From Ophiostoma sp. CBS 140.51 (Eukaryota; Ascomycota; Sordariomycetes; Ophiostomatales; Ophiostomataceae), in contig JANSLP010000030.1 in NCBI GenBank assembly GCA_029298735.1, positions 148,314 to 212,313 of the forward strand: a DNA stretch of 64,000 bases, given 5' to 3'. This document shows, piece after piece, positions 1 to 9,804 of this stretch (the first letter of the stretch is position 1; every line of letters begins with the position of its first letter). The notes beneath the pieces are model-generated. The model was not told the DNA's origin, searched no databases, and saw only the letters and a list, made by a program, of their open reading frames with translations. Both the position numbers and the translations under genes were made by a program.

Positions 1-1855
1 ATCCTTAGTCTTGACGGAGACATTAGCGACAGCCAGGGCGCCGCTGACGGTTTCGACCTGCCTCCTACGCCCACCAAGTCAGTCCTCGCCAAGAATTTGT
101 TTGGTAGTGCTAGCAAGGGCAGCTCGACTCCCATTGCCATTCGGGACCTTGCTGCAAGCGGCCCGGGCCCTCTCAGCTTCACGCCCGATGCTGCTGTTCC
201 GAGACAGGCCCCGATGCCCATCTCAAGCCCCATTGAGAGCTCGAGCTCGGAGAAGATGTCGCCCAAGACGCCCCGCGAGCACAGCATCCTGCACAACAAC
301 GACTTTGCCAACAGCATGGCACCGCCTGACGCCAGCCGCCTATCCATCTCTGGCGGCCCGTCGCAGCAGCTCAACGCACCTAACAAGATGTCGGTCGCGC
401 TACCCTCGAACAAGTCAAGCTCCATGATTTTCCCGCCCGCTACACCTACGACCGACCGGGAGGCTTATGCCAACTTCGTGGATCGCCGCGTTAGTATCAC
501 ACCCGTCCACGGTGCCGCGCCCAAGGACACGGATATGGTCCTGACTTCCATGTTTGGCAAGGTCGAGTGTGTCGGCCGTGGCGAGTTCTCACAGGTCTTC
601 CGCGTCAACACTCGGGACTCGTCTGTGTATGGCAACGGTCCCCTCGACTACTTTAGCGCAACGCCCAGCAAGCGTTCTTCGACTCGTGGTGGCAACAACA
701 CTCCATCGCTGGCACGCTCGCATTCTTCTTCGGCACCGCATGTCTTTGCGGTCAAGAAGGTGCGCCTGCCCTACTTTGGCCAGAAGGAACGCGAGGCCAA
801 GCTTAGAGAGGTGGCCGTTCTGGAGGCTGTTCGCGACCGCGAGAACGTTCTGCAAATTTTTGATCACTGGGAGCAAAACGGCCACCTGTATATCCAGACC
901 GAGTACTGCGATGAGGGTGGCATGGATAGTTTCCTTAAGAAGGTCGGCGAGAACGGCCGTCTGGATGACTTCCGCATCTGGAAGATTCTTCTTGAAGTGT
1001 CTCAGGTAAGTAATCACACTCCTTTCTAGTTTCTCTTTTCTTTTATGATACTAACATGTGTGATAGGGTCTCCGGTATGTGCATGATGCCGGGTTCATTC
1101 ATCTTGACCTAAAGCCCGCCAATATCTTCGTGACGTACGAGGGTCACCTCAAGATTGGTGACTTTGGCATGGCGACTTCGTGGCCTGCGCCCAAGGGCAT
1201 CGAGGGTGAGGGCGATCGCGAGTACATGGGTCCGGAAATTCTCCAGGGCCGCTACGACAAGCCGGCCGATGTCTTTGCCCTTGGCCTGATTGTTCTGGAG
1301 ATTGCATGCAACGTGTTCCTGCCGGACAACGGCCCTATTTGGGTCGCTCTGCGCGAGGGTGACATGTCTGTTGTTCCCAGCCTGACTGCTGGCGAGGCCA
1401 ATGCACTTGTCCGCGACTCGGCTGGTATGCCCGTCGTTGGTGACTTTGACAACTCGTCCCTGGACGGACACAGCCTGACTGCTAGCCTCGATCTGGCCTC
1501 GACCACCCCCGGCCGCAACCCGCCCGTCGACTTTTCTCGTTCTATCCGCCCGGGTCGCAACCTCTTTGGCTCGCTGTCGTCGAAGAAGCCCATGGGCCTC
1601 GAGCGCCCGCCTGCCTTCATGGTCAACGCCAGCGATGCCGGCTCGCTCGACTCGGTCGTCGCCTGCCTTATCAACCCCGACCCGGCCAGACGCCCAACGG
1701 TGCACGAAATCCTCGAGATGGAGTCGCTGCAGTGGGTGTTTGGTCGTCGTCGGGCTCCCGCCACCATCTTTGAAGGCAACTGGGGTCCCGAGGACGACGA
1801 GGACAACGTGCAGGCCTCTTTTGTGGAGTGTGACACGGAGATGACGGACGTTTGA
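1..1855 (+). CDS. wee1: Wee1-family mitotic inhibitor kinase, 5'-truncated
   Basis: Protein kinase of the Wee1/Swe1 type, which delays mitosis by tyrosine-phosphorylating Cdk1. The gene runs off the left edge: frame 1 is open from base 1. Exons are 1-1005 and 1067-1855, joined over a 61-nt intron (donor GTAAGT, branch TACTAAC at 1049-1055, acceptor TAG) that restores SQGLRYVHDAG. The visible part is 597 residues. A disordered Ser/Pro-rich N-terminal part comes first. Then follow the glycine loop GRGEFSQVF (about residue 190), the VFAVKKV lysine (about 250), the catalytic loop HLDLKPANI (about 347), DFGMA (about 367) and the GDREYMGPEIL activation segment. The HLDLKPAN loop and the EGEGDREY segment favour Wee1 over other Ser/Thr kinases. 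A long insertion separates the conserved kinase subdomains in the C-lobe. The gene is convergent with the GCP3 gene. Confidence 0.9.
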
Positions 1856-2896
1856 GTCTGTTTGAGTCTTTGTGTCTCTCCTTGTCTTTTTAGTTGAGTT
1901 TTATCTCTTGTTTTTTGTTCCTTGCTTTCTAGATTTTAGGGGTTTGGTCAGCATTTTCGACAGCATTTGCACCCGAGGACATTGTTTGTGTTTTTGTTTT
2001 GCTTTTTTATTTATTTGTTTTTCTTGTTCAGGGCCTATTCTTCTTCTTCTTTCGTCTCGGATCAACGAGGAGGAAAAAGGGGAGTACACAAAAACATTTT
2101 GGTCACGCATTTGGAGTAACGAAATTATTTTTTGAGCATTTTACTTGCGGCCACTTCTGAGGAAGTAACAAGGGAAGGGACTATGGAAACTGGCGTTTTT
2201 TTCGTTAATTTTTTTGTTTTCTTTTTGCTTTTTTTTTTCTTTCTCTTTTTCTTTTCTCAGCCTTGTCGTCATTGGGGTGTGGTGCCAGAACCAGCAGAGC
2301 ATTTTTGTCCATGTCAATCGGGAGGGAGAGGTTGGGAGATCAGTGTGGAAGAGCCAGAGTTCAAATCAGATTTCGTTCTGACAAGATACGTATGGTTTGT
2401 GGTGTTAATTGGGAGATGTGGGCTGGATATTGGTACGAGAAGTTGGAACGACATGGATGGACATTCGCTTTCTGGACTGGACAAAGAGAGAACTGGACGA
2501 GTTGGAGACGGGCACTGCTTGGTTCCCTTGTCGCCCATGTTCTTCTCTACTTATGGAAGTTTCTTGTTTTTCATTCGGAGGAAAAGATTCATGATGGTTT
2601 ATGACTGGTCCCATGTTTATGTATGACCCTCTAGATAGAAGATGGAGCGCTAATATGATCAGGGGTGATTAAAAGAACACAAGTTGCAATACGAGCAAAG
2701 TGAGATGTGATATGTAGAGTAGAAACATGTAATTGTCGTGACGTGTAATTTTCCGTTAAAGAAAAACTGGGGAATGAAAGAAGAATATGACGACAGCTAT
2801 ACGCAGCTGCCGTATAAAGACAATTCTCGGACGTGAAGAAGTAATGACAGAAAAAACAATGCACCCAATTCCCCAAAAGCCCTTTTGATAAACCCC
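1856..2896. other. Convergent intergenic region, no gene seen
   Basis: This stretch lies between the stop codons of the Wee1 and GCP3 genes and should hold both 3'UTRs. It contains T-rich and CT-rich tracts (for example around 2205-2260). Short open frames here match no family and have no coding character. Confidence 0.6.
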
Positions 2897-5800
2897 CTAC
2901 CGCTTCGTTGATTGCCGCTGCCGGCCCTGCGGTATCACATACACATCGTTGAAGTTCATCGACACACCCAAGAACCGCAGGTCCGTGTCCTTTTGGTACG
3001 CCAGGTCTGCCAACAGGTACACCACCCGCCTCCGGAAACTCTTGCCGAGCGTCTGCAGCCGGTTCTGCAAGGCTGGCCATTCTGACTCAATGGCCCCAGC
3101 ACCGCCGGCACCCTCACCCTCCTCGTCGGCGGCTGCCGCCGCTGAGGCCATCCTCGGATTCCGCAGCACATCCGCCTCCTGCCGCCGCGTGAAATCAGAC
3201 ACGGCCCAGCTGTACAGCCCGTCGACCGAGTCGCGGAAGTTGAGCATGGTGCGCAGCAGGTCTTTGAGTTGCACGGGGAAACCGTGGCTGTCCTCTTCGG
3301 GAATGTTGTTACTACTCCCGTCTGCCCCCTTTCCCGTGGCGGCCGCCAGTGCCTGGGCTTGGGCGGCGGCCTGCTTCATTTCGGTAAAAGCACGTCGACT
3401 CACGCCCAAGAGACCCTTATTCGTAATGGACGTGAGGTACTGCTTGTGTGCCGAGATGAGATCGTCGAGGGTGCAGTTCTCGCGATGGATTTCCTTTTGG
3501 AGGATGGCCCAGCTGGCCTCAATGACTTCAAACAGAATATAGTACTGGAGCTGGCCGACAAAGTGGACCATCTCGGCCAGGGTTCCCCGCGTCGTCTTCC
3601 ACGCTTGCAGGACGGCCGGGTCGTCGGTCTGCAGGACGCCGCGGGAGCCGGTCATGCACTTGTGCCACGTAGACGACAGTGCAAATTCGACGCGCTTGAC
3701 GTACCACAAAAAGTTGAAAACCTTCAAGTACTGCTTGTTGGCCCACTCGGTCACGACACAGTCGACGGGCGCGCCAATCTTGTACTCGAGCGTGAAGCAA
3801 TCCCAGCCCGTGTCACCATGGGACTGTTGGAGCATACGAGCGTCGAGCCGCCGCAGGATTTCGGGCGGCTCAAACTGGGCGTTTGAGCCACGGATGGCAT
3901 GGTCGAGCTGCGAGGTCAGGGTGTGGCGGTACTGCGCCGTGGCCGGCCGGTCGAGATTCGGTGCAAGCGACTCCATGAGCAGGGCCACAAAGTCGCCCTG
4001 GCCCAGCAAGACATACTTTTTGAGGGCGGCCAGGTGGTCAAACAAGTGGAACTTGTCCGTCATGAGGTGCATGAGGCGGCGCATGGTCGTCTTGTAGGCC
4101 TCATCGATCCAGGCCTCGAGCGTCTCGGTGTCGCCGTAGCGCAGCTCTTTGGAGGCACCTTTACTGTAGTTCTCGACCCATTGCGAGTCGGCACAGCTGT
4201 GGCGGATAAAGTTGAGCGACTTGCCAATCAAAAACACCTTTTCGGCAAAGTCGGTGCGCATAATGGACGGGATCATGGCCGGGTCGATCTCGTACTTGTC
4301 GTTCCAAACGGAGCTGTGGCCCTTAGCCCTTGCAGCCTCTTGTCGTTTGGCATCGTCGGCGCCTGTGCCCTGTTCGCGCACAAAGAATTCGCGGTACGGA
4401 TCGGCCAGCTCGCCGTCATAGATCCAGCGCCGCAGGATATCGTAAAAGGGCCGTGCAACAGGGGCCAGCAGCCGCTCGGCAAATGCACCGACCACGGGGT
4501 CACCATGAGAAATGGAAAAGCTGTGGATCAGCGAGATCAGCTGCCCGCCGCGCTTGTTGGCCGACTCTTCGGCAATCAGGGCCATCAGACGCAAGCCCAT
4601 GGTAGCCTCGCGTGTCCAGACGACACACCGCTTTAGGGTCACGCCTGCGCGCCCAATACCACGCCGTGGCGCTGTGCCGTCGAGTGCCGCTAAGGCACGC
4701 CGTATCTGGCTCTCGAGCGTGGCCACCAGACTAAGGTAGGCGCGCAGCTCGCTGCTAATGGCTGCGCGCAGACTCTGGCCGAGCAAGCCCTTAGCAGGCG
4801 ACCGCACAAAGTTGTCGAGCCGGCGGTAGAGCAGGGCCGGTTCGGCCAGCGTGTGTAGGAGTGAGACGATGGGTGCTGGTAATGTCGTCGGCAAGACGAG
4901 CACGGTATCCTTTGTAAAAATCATGGTCTCCGAGTTGAGGCCTTGCAGGGTGTATGGGATGTCACGAAGTAAGGTCGTCTCGCTGGGGTTGGTCTCGACA
5001 TAGCTGTCAGCCAAGTGTGTTGACTTGAGTGCCACGTCTCGTGATGGGACAGCAGCGGCTGCTGTTGCTGCTGGATCTTGGGTAGCCGCTGCGGCTGCTT
5101 CTTCAGGCCCTCGCCGAGCTTTCTCTGGCGGGAACTTCTTGAGGCCGTCTCGTGCAAAGGCCTCGTCGAACGCTTCTTGCTCTTGCCGTGTCGTTGTTGA
5201 TGTTCGCTGTTGAGCCTGTTGTGATGCTCGTGGGTTTGAGGCTGCTCCAGATGTAGCCGTTCTAGATGTTCTCCCAGAAGCGTCTGCCCGCTCTGCTGCC
5301 GCCCTAGATGGACCCCGCCGCTCGGCTGGTGCCCGACTGGTTGGTTCGGGCAGCACGTCGTCCTCCTCTGCACCGCCCTCAACAGCATCCTGGCTCTCTT
5401 CGGACTCCTCTTCTGGCACTTCAGGCAGTGTTGGTATCGGGTCGTTTGGGTCAGGCGAGTCGGACAGCTGGTAGAGCAGGTATAATATGGCCCACTTCTG
5501 GTTCAACACGGGTAGGGCCAGCAGCCGCGAGTACAGTTGGGAGAACCGCCAGGCGTCGTTGGGCCGGTCGACTGTCAGCTTCTTGCGGATCAGGTCCATT
5601 GTATGGTTGACATCGGTGGCCATATCAGGCGATGTTGGGCTGGAAAGGTAGTACATGTCAGCAGTTGTGTCAAGATCGGATGGGTTGCAGGAGGGACTCA
5701 CGACTCTAGGACGTTCCGGACCATGTTGAAGCAGTATTGCTGTCGTCTCTGGGCGGCATCTTCATCTTCATTTGGATCTTCGGGCACAAAATGGTGGATG

Positions 5801-5910
5801 AGGCCGTTGATGGCCGTGTTGATGCGGTCAGACATGACGGGCGCCGCTTTGCGAGCCGGAGCAGCGGCGGCGGCTGGTGGTGATGCGGGCTTCCGCGGTT
5901 TGCGGTGCAT
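2897..5910 (-). CDS. Gamma-tubulin complex component 3 (Spc98/GCP3/Alp6)
   Basis: Subunit of the gamma-tubulin small complex that nucleates microtubules at spindle pole bodies. On the minus strand the exons are 5910-5702 and 5639-2897. They flank a 62-nt intron (donor GTGAGT at 5701, acceptor CAG at 5640) that rejoins NVLES to PTSPDMATD. The product is 983 residues, typical of GCP3 (about 850-1000). The N-terminal GRIP region (about residues 270-560) includes DTVLVLP, ALLYRRLDNFV and GLLGQSLRAAI. The C-terminal gamma-tubulin-binding region holds the GCP3-diagnostic series LGQGDFVALLME, NAQFEPPEILRRLD, GDTGWDCFTLEY and YLKVFNFLWYVKRVE. A charged Ala/Arg/Gln-rich linker (about residues 130-240) separates the N-terminal segment from the first GRIP block. 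The gene is divergent from HFI1/ADA1. GCP2 (Spc97) is less likely because these motifs follow GCP3. Confidence 0.93.
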
Positions 5911-6815
5911 GGCCGGCGCGTCGTTGGTTGTGGGATTGGTTGTGAGGATGTTTCTTAAGGATCGTGGAAAGGCGCTTTGAAGAACGGAAAGTTCACCAAA
6001 GGCTGTCCTGCTCGGTTTGGCAGGTTTGGCGCGGTGAAGCGTGCTTGGGCGCTCCTTCTTGATGTGGTTCTGCAGACTACCGACAATTATTTACTTTACG
6101 CGACAACAGCAAGAGCGACCGACGCGTGCCTTCTTGATCATAGTGAGGGGCCGCTATCAAATGCCTGTATTTGCAGTGCCGATAGTGGCTAACTTGGCCA
6201 GGAACCGCTAAATCGTAGGGACTTTGACCGCCATGTATGAGGGGTCGGCAGTGTAGCGGTACTTGCAGTCCAACTGAACTCACACGTATGAGTAAGTACC
6301 TCAACACACCGTCCCTTGTGGTTTTTCTCCCGCTACTGGCGCTGGCGGCTTAGGCGCGCCACAACCATCGCAAACCGAAAATACAGCCAAAACCCAAACT
6401 TACACTTCGTCTTCAAAAATCGCCAAAAATCACCAACAGCCTCCAACCCCCGAGTCGCATTTCATCGATTTCCACCGCCCCACGATGCCAAATCCATCAA
6501 TCTAGCATCGGATCCTGCTGCGCGCACCTTTTCTCTTTGCGCTTATGCGCGCCTGATTGCCGATTTCGTGCGGCGCAGTGCTTTTTTGTCGCACGCGACA
6601 ACGCCCCCCCGATTTGTCCAATTTTACTTTCCACTTTCTTCCGACCTCCGATCCTCCGACCGTCCATCCGCCGAGTGCCCCGGGATCGCCCCCGAATCGC
6701 ACAATTGCCATCGTTGACGGTGCCCCATCCTTCTTCCGGGCTCCCTGAGCCTGTGCCCATTTTCTTTGGGGGCAATTAAGGCAGCGACCCCGAGTCAGCC
6801 TTCACAAACGCCATC
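5911..6815. promoter_or_regulatory. Shared upstream region of divergent GCP3 and HFI1/ADA1 genes
   Basis: About 0.9 kb separates the two divergent start codons, so it should contain both promoters and leaders. The part next to HFI1/ADA1 (6400-6815) is rich in short pyrimidine runs. No coding region or clear binding-site cluster was recognised. Confidence 0.5.
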
Positions 6816-8432
6816 ATGCCGGACATCAACCCCGCGGATCTCAGCCGGCCGGCCGTGAGCCTGTCCACACCCATCCTCTCCAACAAATCCATCACTGTCT
6901 CATCGTCGCTCAAGCCGGCCAAGGCGGGCCAGTCGATCCCGCCGCGCATCGAGCTGGAGCAGGCCTACACGTCACTGCGAATGGCCGTTGGGAACGAACA
7001 ATGGAAGATCTATAAGACAGCAACCACCCAGTTCTTTATCGGTGCGTCCCCATCCCCGTGTTCGTGTATTTTTATTTCTCTCTAACGCGCGCACATCTAG
7101 GCCGCCTTAACCAAGCCGAGTACACACACATCATCGACCCTATACTCTACTCCCCCACCGGCGAGCGCGAACATCTCCACAACCAGCTGATCTCGGCCAT
7201 CTACGGCAATGTGACGCGCGACCTACCCGACCCGGGCCTGGCGCCGTGGGTTAGTGCCAACGACAAGCCATCGTCCGGCCTCGGCAGCAAACCCAGCGGC
7301 AACGATGCCAACGAGCGCCGCATCAAGGGCGAAGTCATGCTCCTACCCAGCAAAGACCGGAGGCGCATCAAAGATATTGTCAACAATGAGGTGAGCAACC
7401 GTACCATGTCACTATTTAAACTACGTTGCGTACTAACGCACACAGAAATTCGACCCATACGACGCATTGGCGAGCGTCTTTACCGACCAGCAGCGCATGA
7501 AGGTCCCGCGGCCCATGGACGCCCCCCCAGCCAGCGCCAGCGGCGGCATCAACCGCATGAACCTCGACCTCGAAATCCGCAAACGGTTTGCCCAGCCGCT
7601 GGCCGTCGAGTCCGGCGAGTTCCCCGATACCAGCAACATTGAATCGCGCATGCTTCCCTTTTGCTACGAGGCCGGACTGGTCTCGGGCCACGTCTCGGAC
7701 GCCGCCCAGTTCATGTCCATTGCCACCGAGACGTTTGTCAAGGAAGTGCTGTCGTCCGTGTTTAGCCGCACACGCAGCGATGGGCCCGGCGAGTATGGCA
7801 GCGCCGGGTTTGGTGGCAGCAACTGGGTGCAGACGCGCAAGTACCGGCGCCAGCTCGCCCGCGAAGAAGAGCGGTCGCTGCACGGTGAGATCCACCGCGA
7901 CAAGATGGGCCTGCTGCCGATTGAAGCTAAGAAGGCGAGCGAGCGTGGGCCCCTGGGCGTGGCCGAGTTCCGGCTGGCGCTCGAGATGGGCGACTGTGGG
8001 TTGACGCAATTCCCCATTGTCGGCCACTCCCTCATGTCCAGTTACCGCGAGGGTGAGCTGGAGAACTGGGACGATTTCACATGGATGGAAGGTCTCGATC
8101 CAACACAAGACGACGACAGTCTCGAGTCGACACTGCCGTCCCTGCTACCGGCGGCCACTGTCAATGGCACTGTACCCGGCACAGGAACAGGGGATGCAGC
8201 AGGTGGAGCACCTGGCGCACCTGGCGGTACAGCCATGGTGAAGACTGGCTCGTCAGCAGGCGCCGCCTCGGCCGTTGAAGGCATACACCTTAAGACGGGT
8301 CAGCCCAACGGTGTCGACTACTCTGATATGATGGATATCGACGACAACGAAGAGCTTTCTTGGGAGGGTGCCGATATGGGCGATGGTGATCTTCTCAGCG
8401 GTGTCCTCGAGTCGGTCCTGGCCGTAGGCTAA
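6816..8432 (+). CDS. SAGA complex subunit Hfi1/Ada1
   Basis: Architectural subunit of the SAGA transcriptional coactivator, where Ada1 pairs with Taf12 through a histone-fold region. Exons are 6816-7041, 7101-7390 and 7446-8432, giving 500 residues. Intron 1 (59 nt, GTGCGT..TAG) rejoins FFIG-RLNQAEYTH. Intron 2 (55 nt, GTGAGC..CAG with TACTAAC) rejoins IVNNE-KFDPYDAL. The conserved N-terminal block typical of the family is intact: RIELEQAYTSLR, WKIYKTATTQFFIGRLNQAEY, HNQLISAIYGN. A central block around FCYEAGLVSGHVSDAAQFM (about residues 280-310) fits the histone-fold region. The C-terminal tail is Gly/Ala-rich and then acidic. The start was chosen at the first ATG of the conserved frame. Fungal Ada1 proteins are about 400-550 residues. 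Confidence 0.88.
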
Positions 8433-9294
8433 GTCTTATATGACGGCCACTTATACCCTTTCTGTCTTCTCTCTTCATCCTTGTTATATTCCCCCTTTCC
8501 GCCCTCTTCCTTCTCTTCCTCCCTCCTTCTCTCTTCTCTCCTCTTTGCTCTTTATCTTATGACAAGGAGATTAATTACGATATCCCCAGTGGCGGGCTTG
8601 GATGGCTATGTACGGTTACAAAACTACGCGACGACTGGTGTGGGCGGATTATTTGGGCGGCGGTGCGTGGCGTTCTTCCTTCCTTTCTGTTTCTTTTCTT
8701 GGGCTCTATTCTCACCTACGAGTTCCTGTCTCTCAGATGATGGCCGAGTTCTCAAGCTCTCATTATCTTCCTCTTCCTTTTCTTCAGATTCTTCTTTGTC
8801 CATGTTTGGTTCGGGCATCTTTTTTGGCGTTCTTCTCATTCCCAATCTGTCTTTTCTTTCTTGCACGGTCGGCCTATGTTTCTTCTGTTTCTTTTCTTCT
8901 TCTTTTGATTTACCCTGTATTGGATCTTGAGCACGAAATAAAAAGTGTTTTTGCTTCTTGTTTTGCTTGTTTTCATTGTTCTACTCTTCCTGGACTCGGG
9001 ACACTTCTTGTACACTACTTTACCCACTCTGACTGTATTCTGGGGATGCAATTGTCCTACATTCCCATCATCGTGTTCTTTTAGACAGCAACTGTTAATA
9101 CAAAAGAGATACCATCATCAATGTGTTCATGTTTTGATATTTCGATGCTCTGTGTTTCGATGCTCTGTGTTTCGATGCTCTGTGTTTCGATGCTCGGGAC
9201 TATTTTGGTGAGTGAGCTGGGTAGGCCGATTTACATAAGCGGGCCGGCCTAAAGTGGTCAGGGCGTCAGAGCGCCTCTGTATGGGGGGCGCCCG
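8433..9294. other. Intergenic region between HFI1/ADA1 and MRC1, distal part
   Basis: This is the 3'UTR and spacer downstream of HFI1/ADA1. It is strongly CT-rich between about 8460 and 9010, with many TTCTTCTT tracts on the plus strand. No gene was recognised; the open frames translate to Phe/Ser/Leu-rich strings expected from such composition. Confidence 0.6.
9141..9195. repeat. 15-bp tandem repeat, 3.7 copies
   Basis: Three perfect copies of TTCGATGCTCTGTGT at 9141-9155, 9156-9170 and 9171-9185 are followed by a partial copy TTCGATGCTC at 9186-9195. The repeat is in non-coding DNA about 600 bp before the MRC1 start. Confidence 0.95.
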
Positions 9295-9702
9295 CGTTTT
9301 TTGGTGACGCGGGCAGGTGCGGCCGGTCGCTCTCCACTAAAAAATAGAGGGTTAACGCGTCGGGAAAGCGCGTCTCTCCACGCTCTTTCCCTCTGTTCTC
9401 CACCACTTTCACGTAAAACACGTTCAACACGTTCAACACGTTCAACACGTTCAACACGTTAAAAGAGGAAAGAGCTCCCCTCCCTGCCTCTGCCTGCTTT
9501 CTGCCTCTCGCCTTTTTTGCTTTTATTATTTCTCTCGACTATTTTGCATTGTCACCAACCAATTCCTAGCTTCACACTACATTTGCATTGAAGTTTGGCG
9601 TGCCAATTCTTACCTTTTGTTTCTTTATTTCTCTTTCTTTGCTTGCATCGTTTCTCATACCCCATATCATGCTCTCGACTTAATACAGCATTTGACACGC
9701 GT
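9295..9702. promoter_or_regulatory. Cluster of MCB-type (ACGCGT/ACGCG) sites upstream of MRC1
   Basis: Two perfect ACGCGT hexamers (9355-9360 and 9697-9702) and three ACGCG/CGCGT cores (9295-9299, 9307-9311, 9369-9373) lie within 510 bp of the MRC1 start. This motif is the MluI cell-cycle box bound by MBF (Mbp1/Swi6-type factors) at G1/S genes in yeasts. Function here is inferred from motif density and gene identity. Confidence 0.55.
9421..9460. repeat. 9-bp tandem repeat, 4.4 copies
   Basis: CGTTCAACA repeats perfectly four times from 9421 to 9456 and ends with CGTT at 9457-9460. It lies between the two perfect MCB motifs, in the MRC1 upstream region. Confidence 0.95.
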
Positions 9703-9804
9703 TGCATCACCACTTTTCAACTTTTGACTCGACAGAAACACGAAATACACGACAACTCGAGGTCAACCACCATATCTACCCTCTTTGTCTCTCTCACACA
9801 CACA

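Noticed and set aside
2132..2626. Plus-strand frame of 164 codons after Wee1
   Set aside because: Contains a poly-T derived Phe/Leu run and no conserved features; it lies in the expected 3'UTR and spacer.
9595..9804. N-terminal extension of Mrc1 by 70 codons
   Set aside because: The segment is CT-rich and Phe/Ser/Leu-rich like other leaders in the window, and the Mrc1-like sequence begins at the ATG at 9805.
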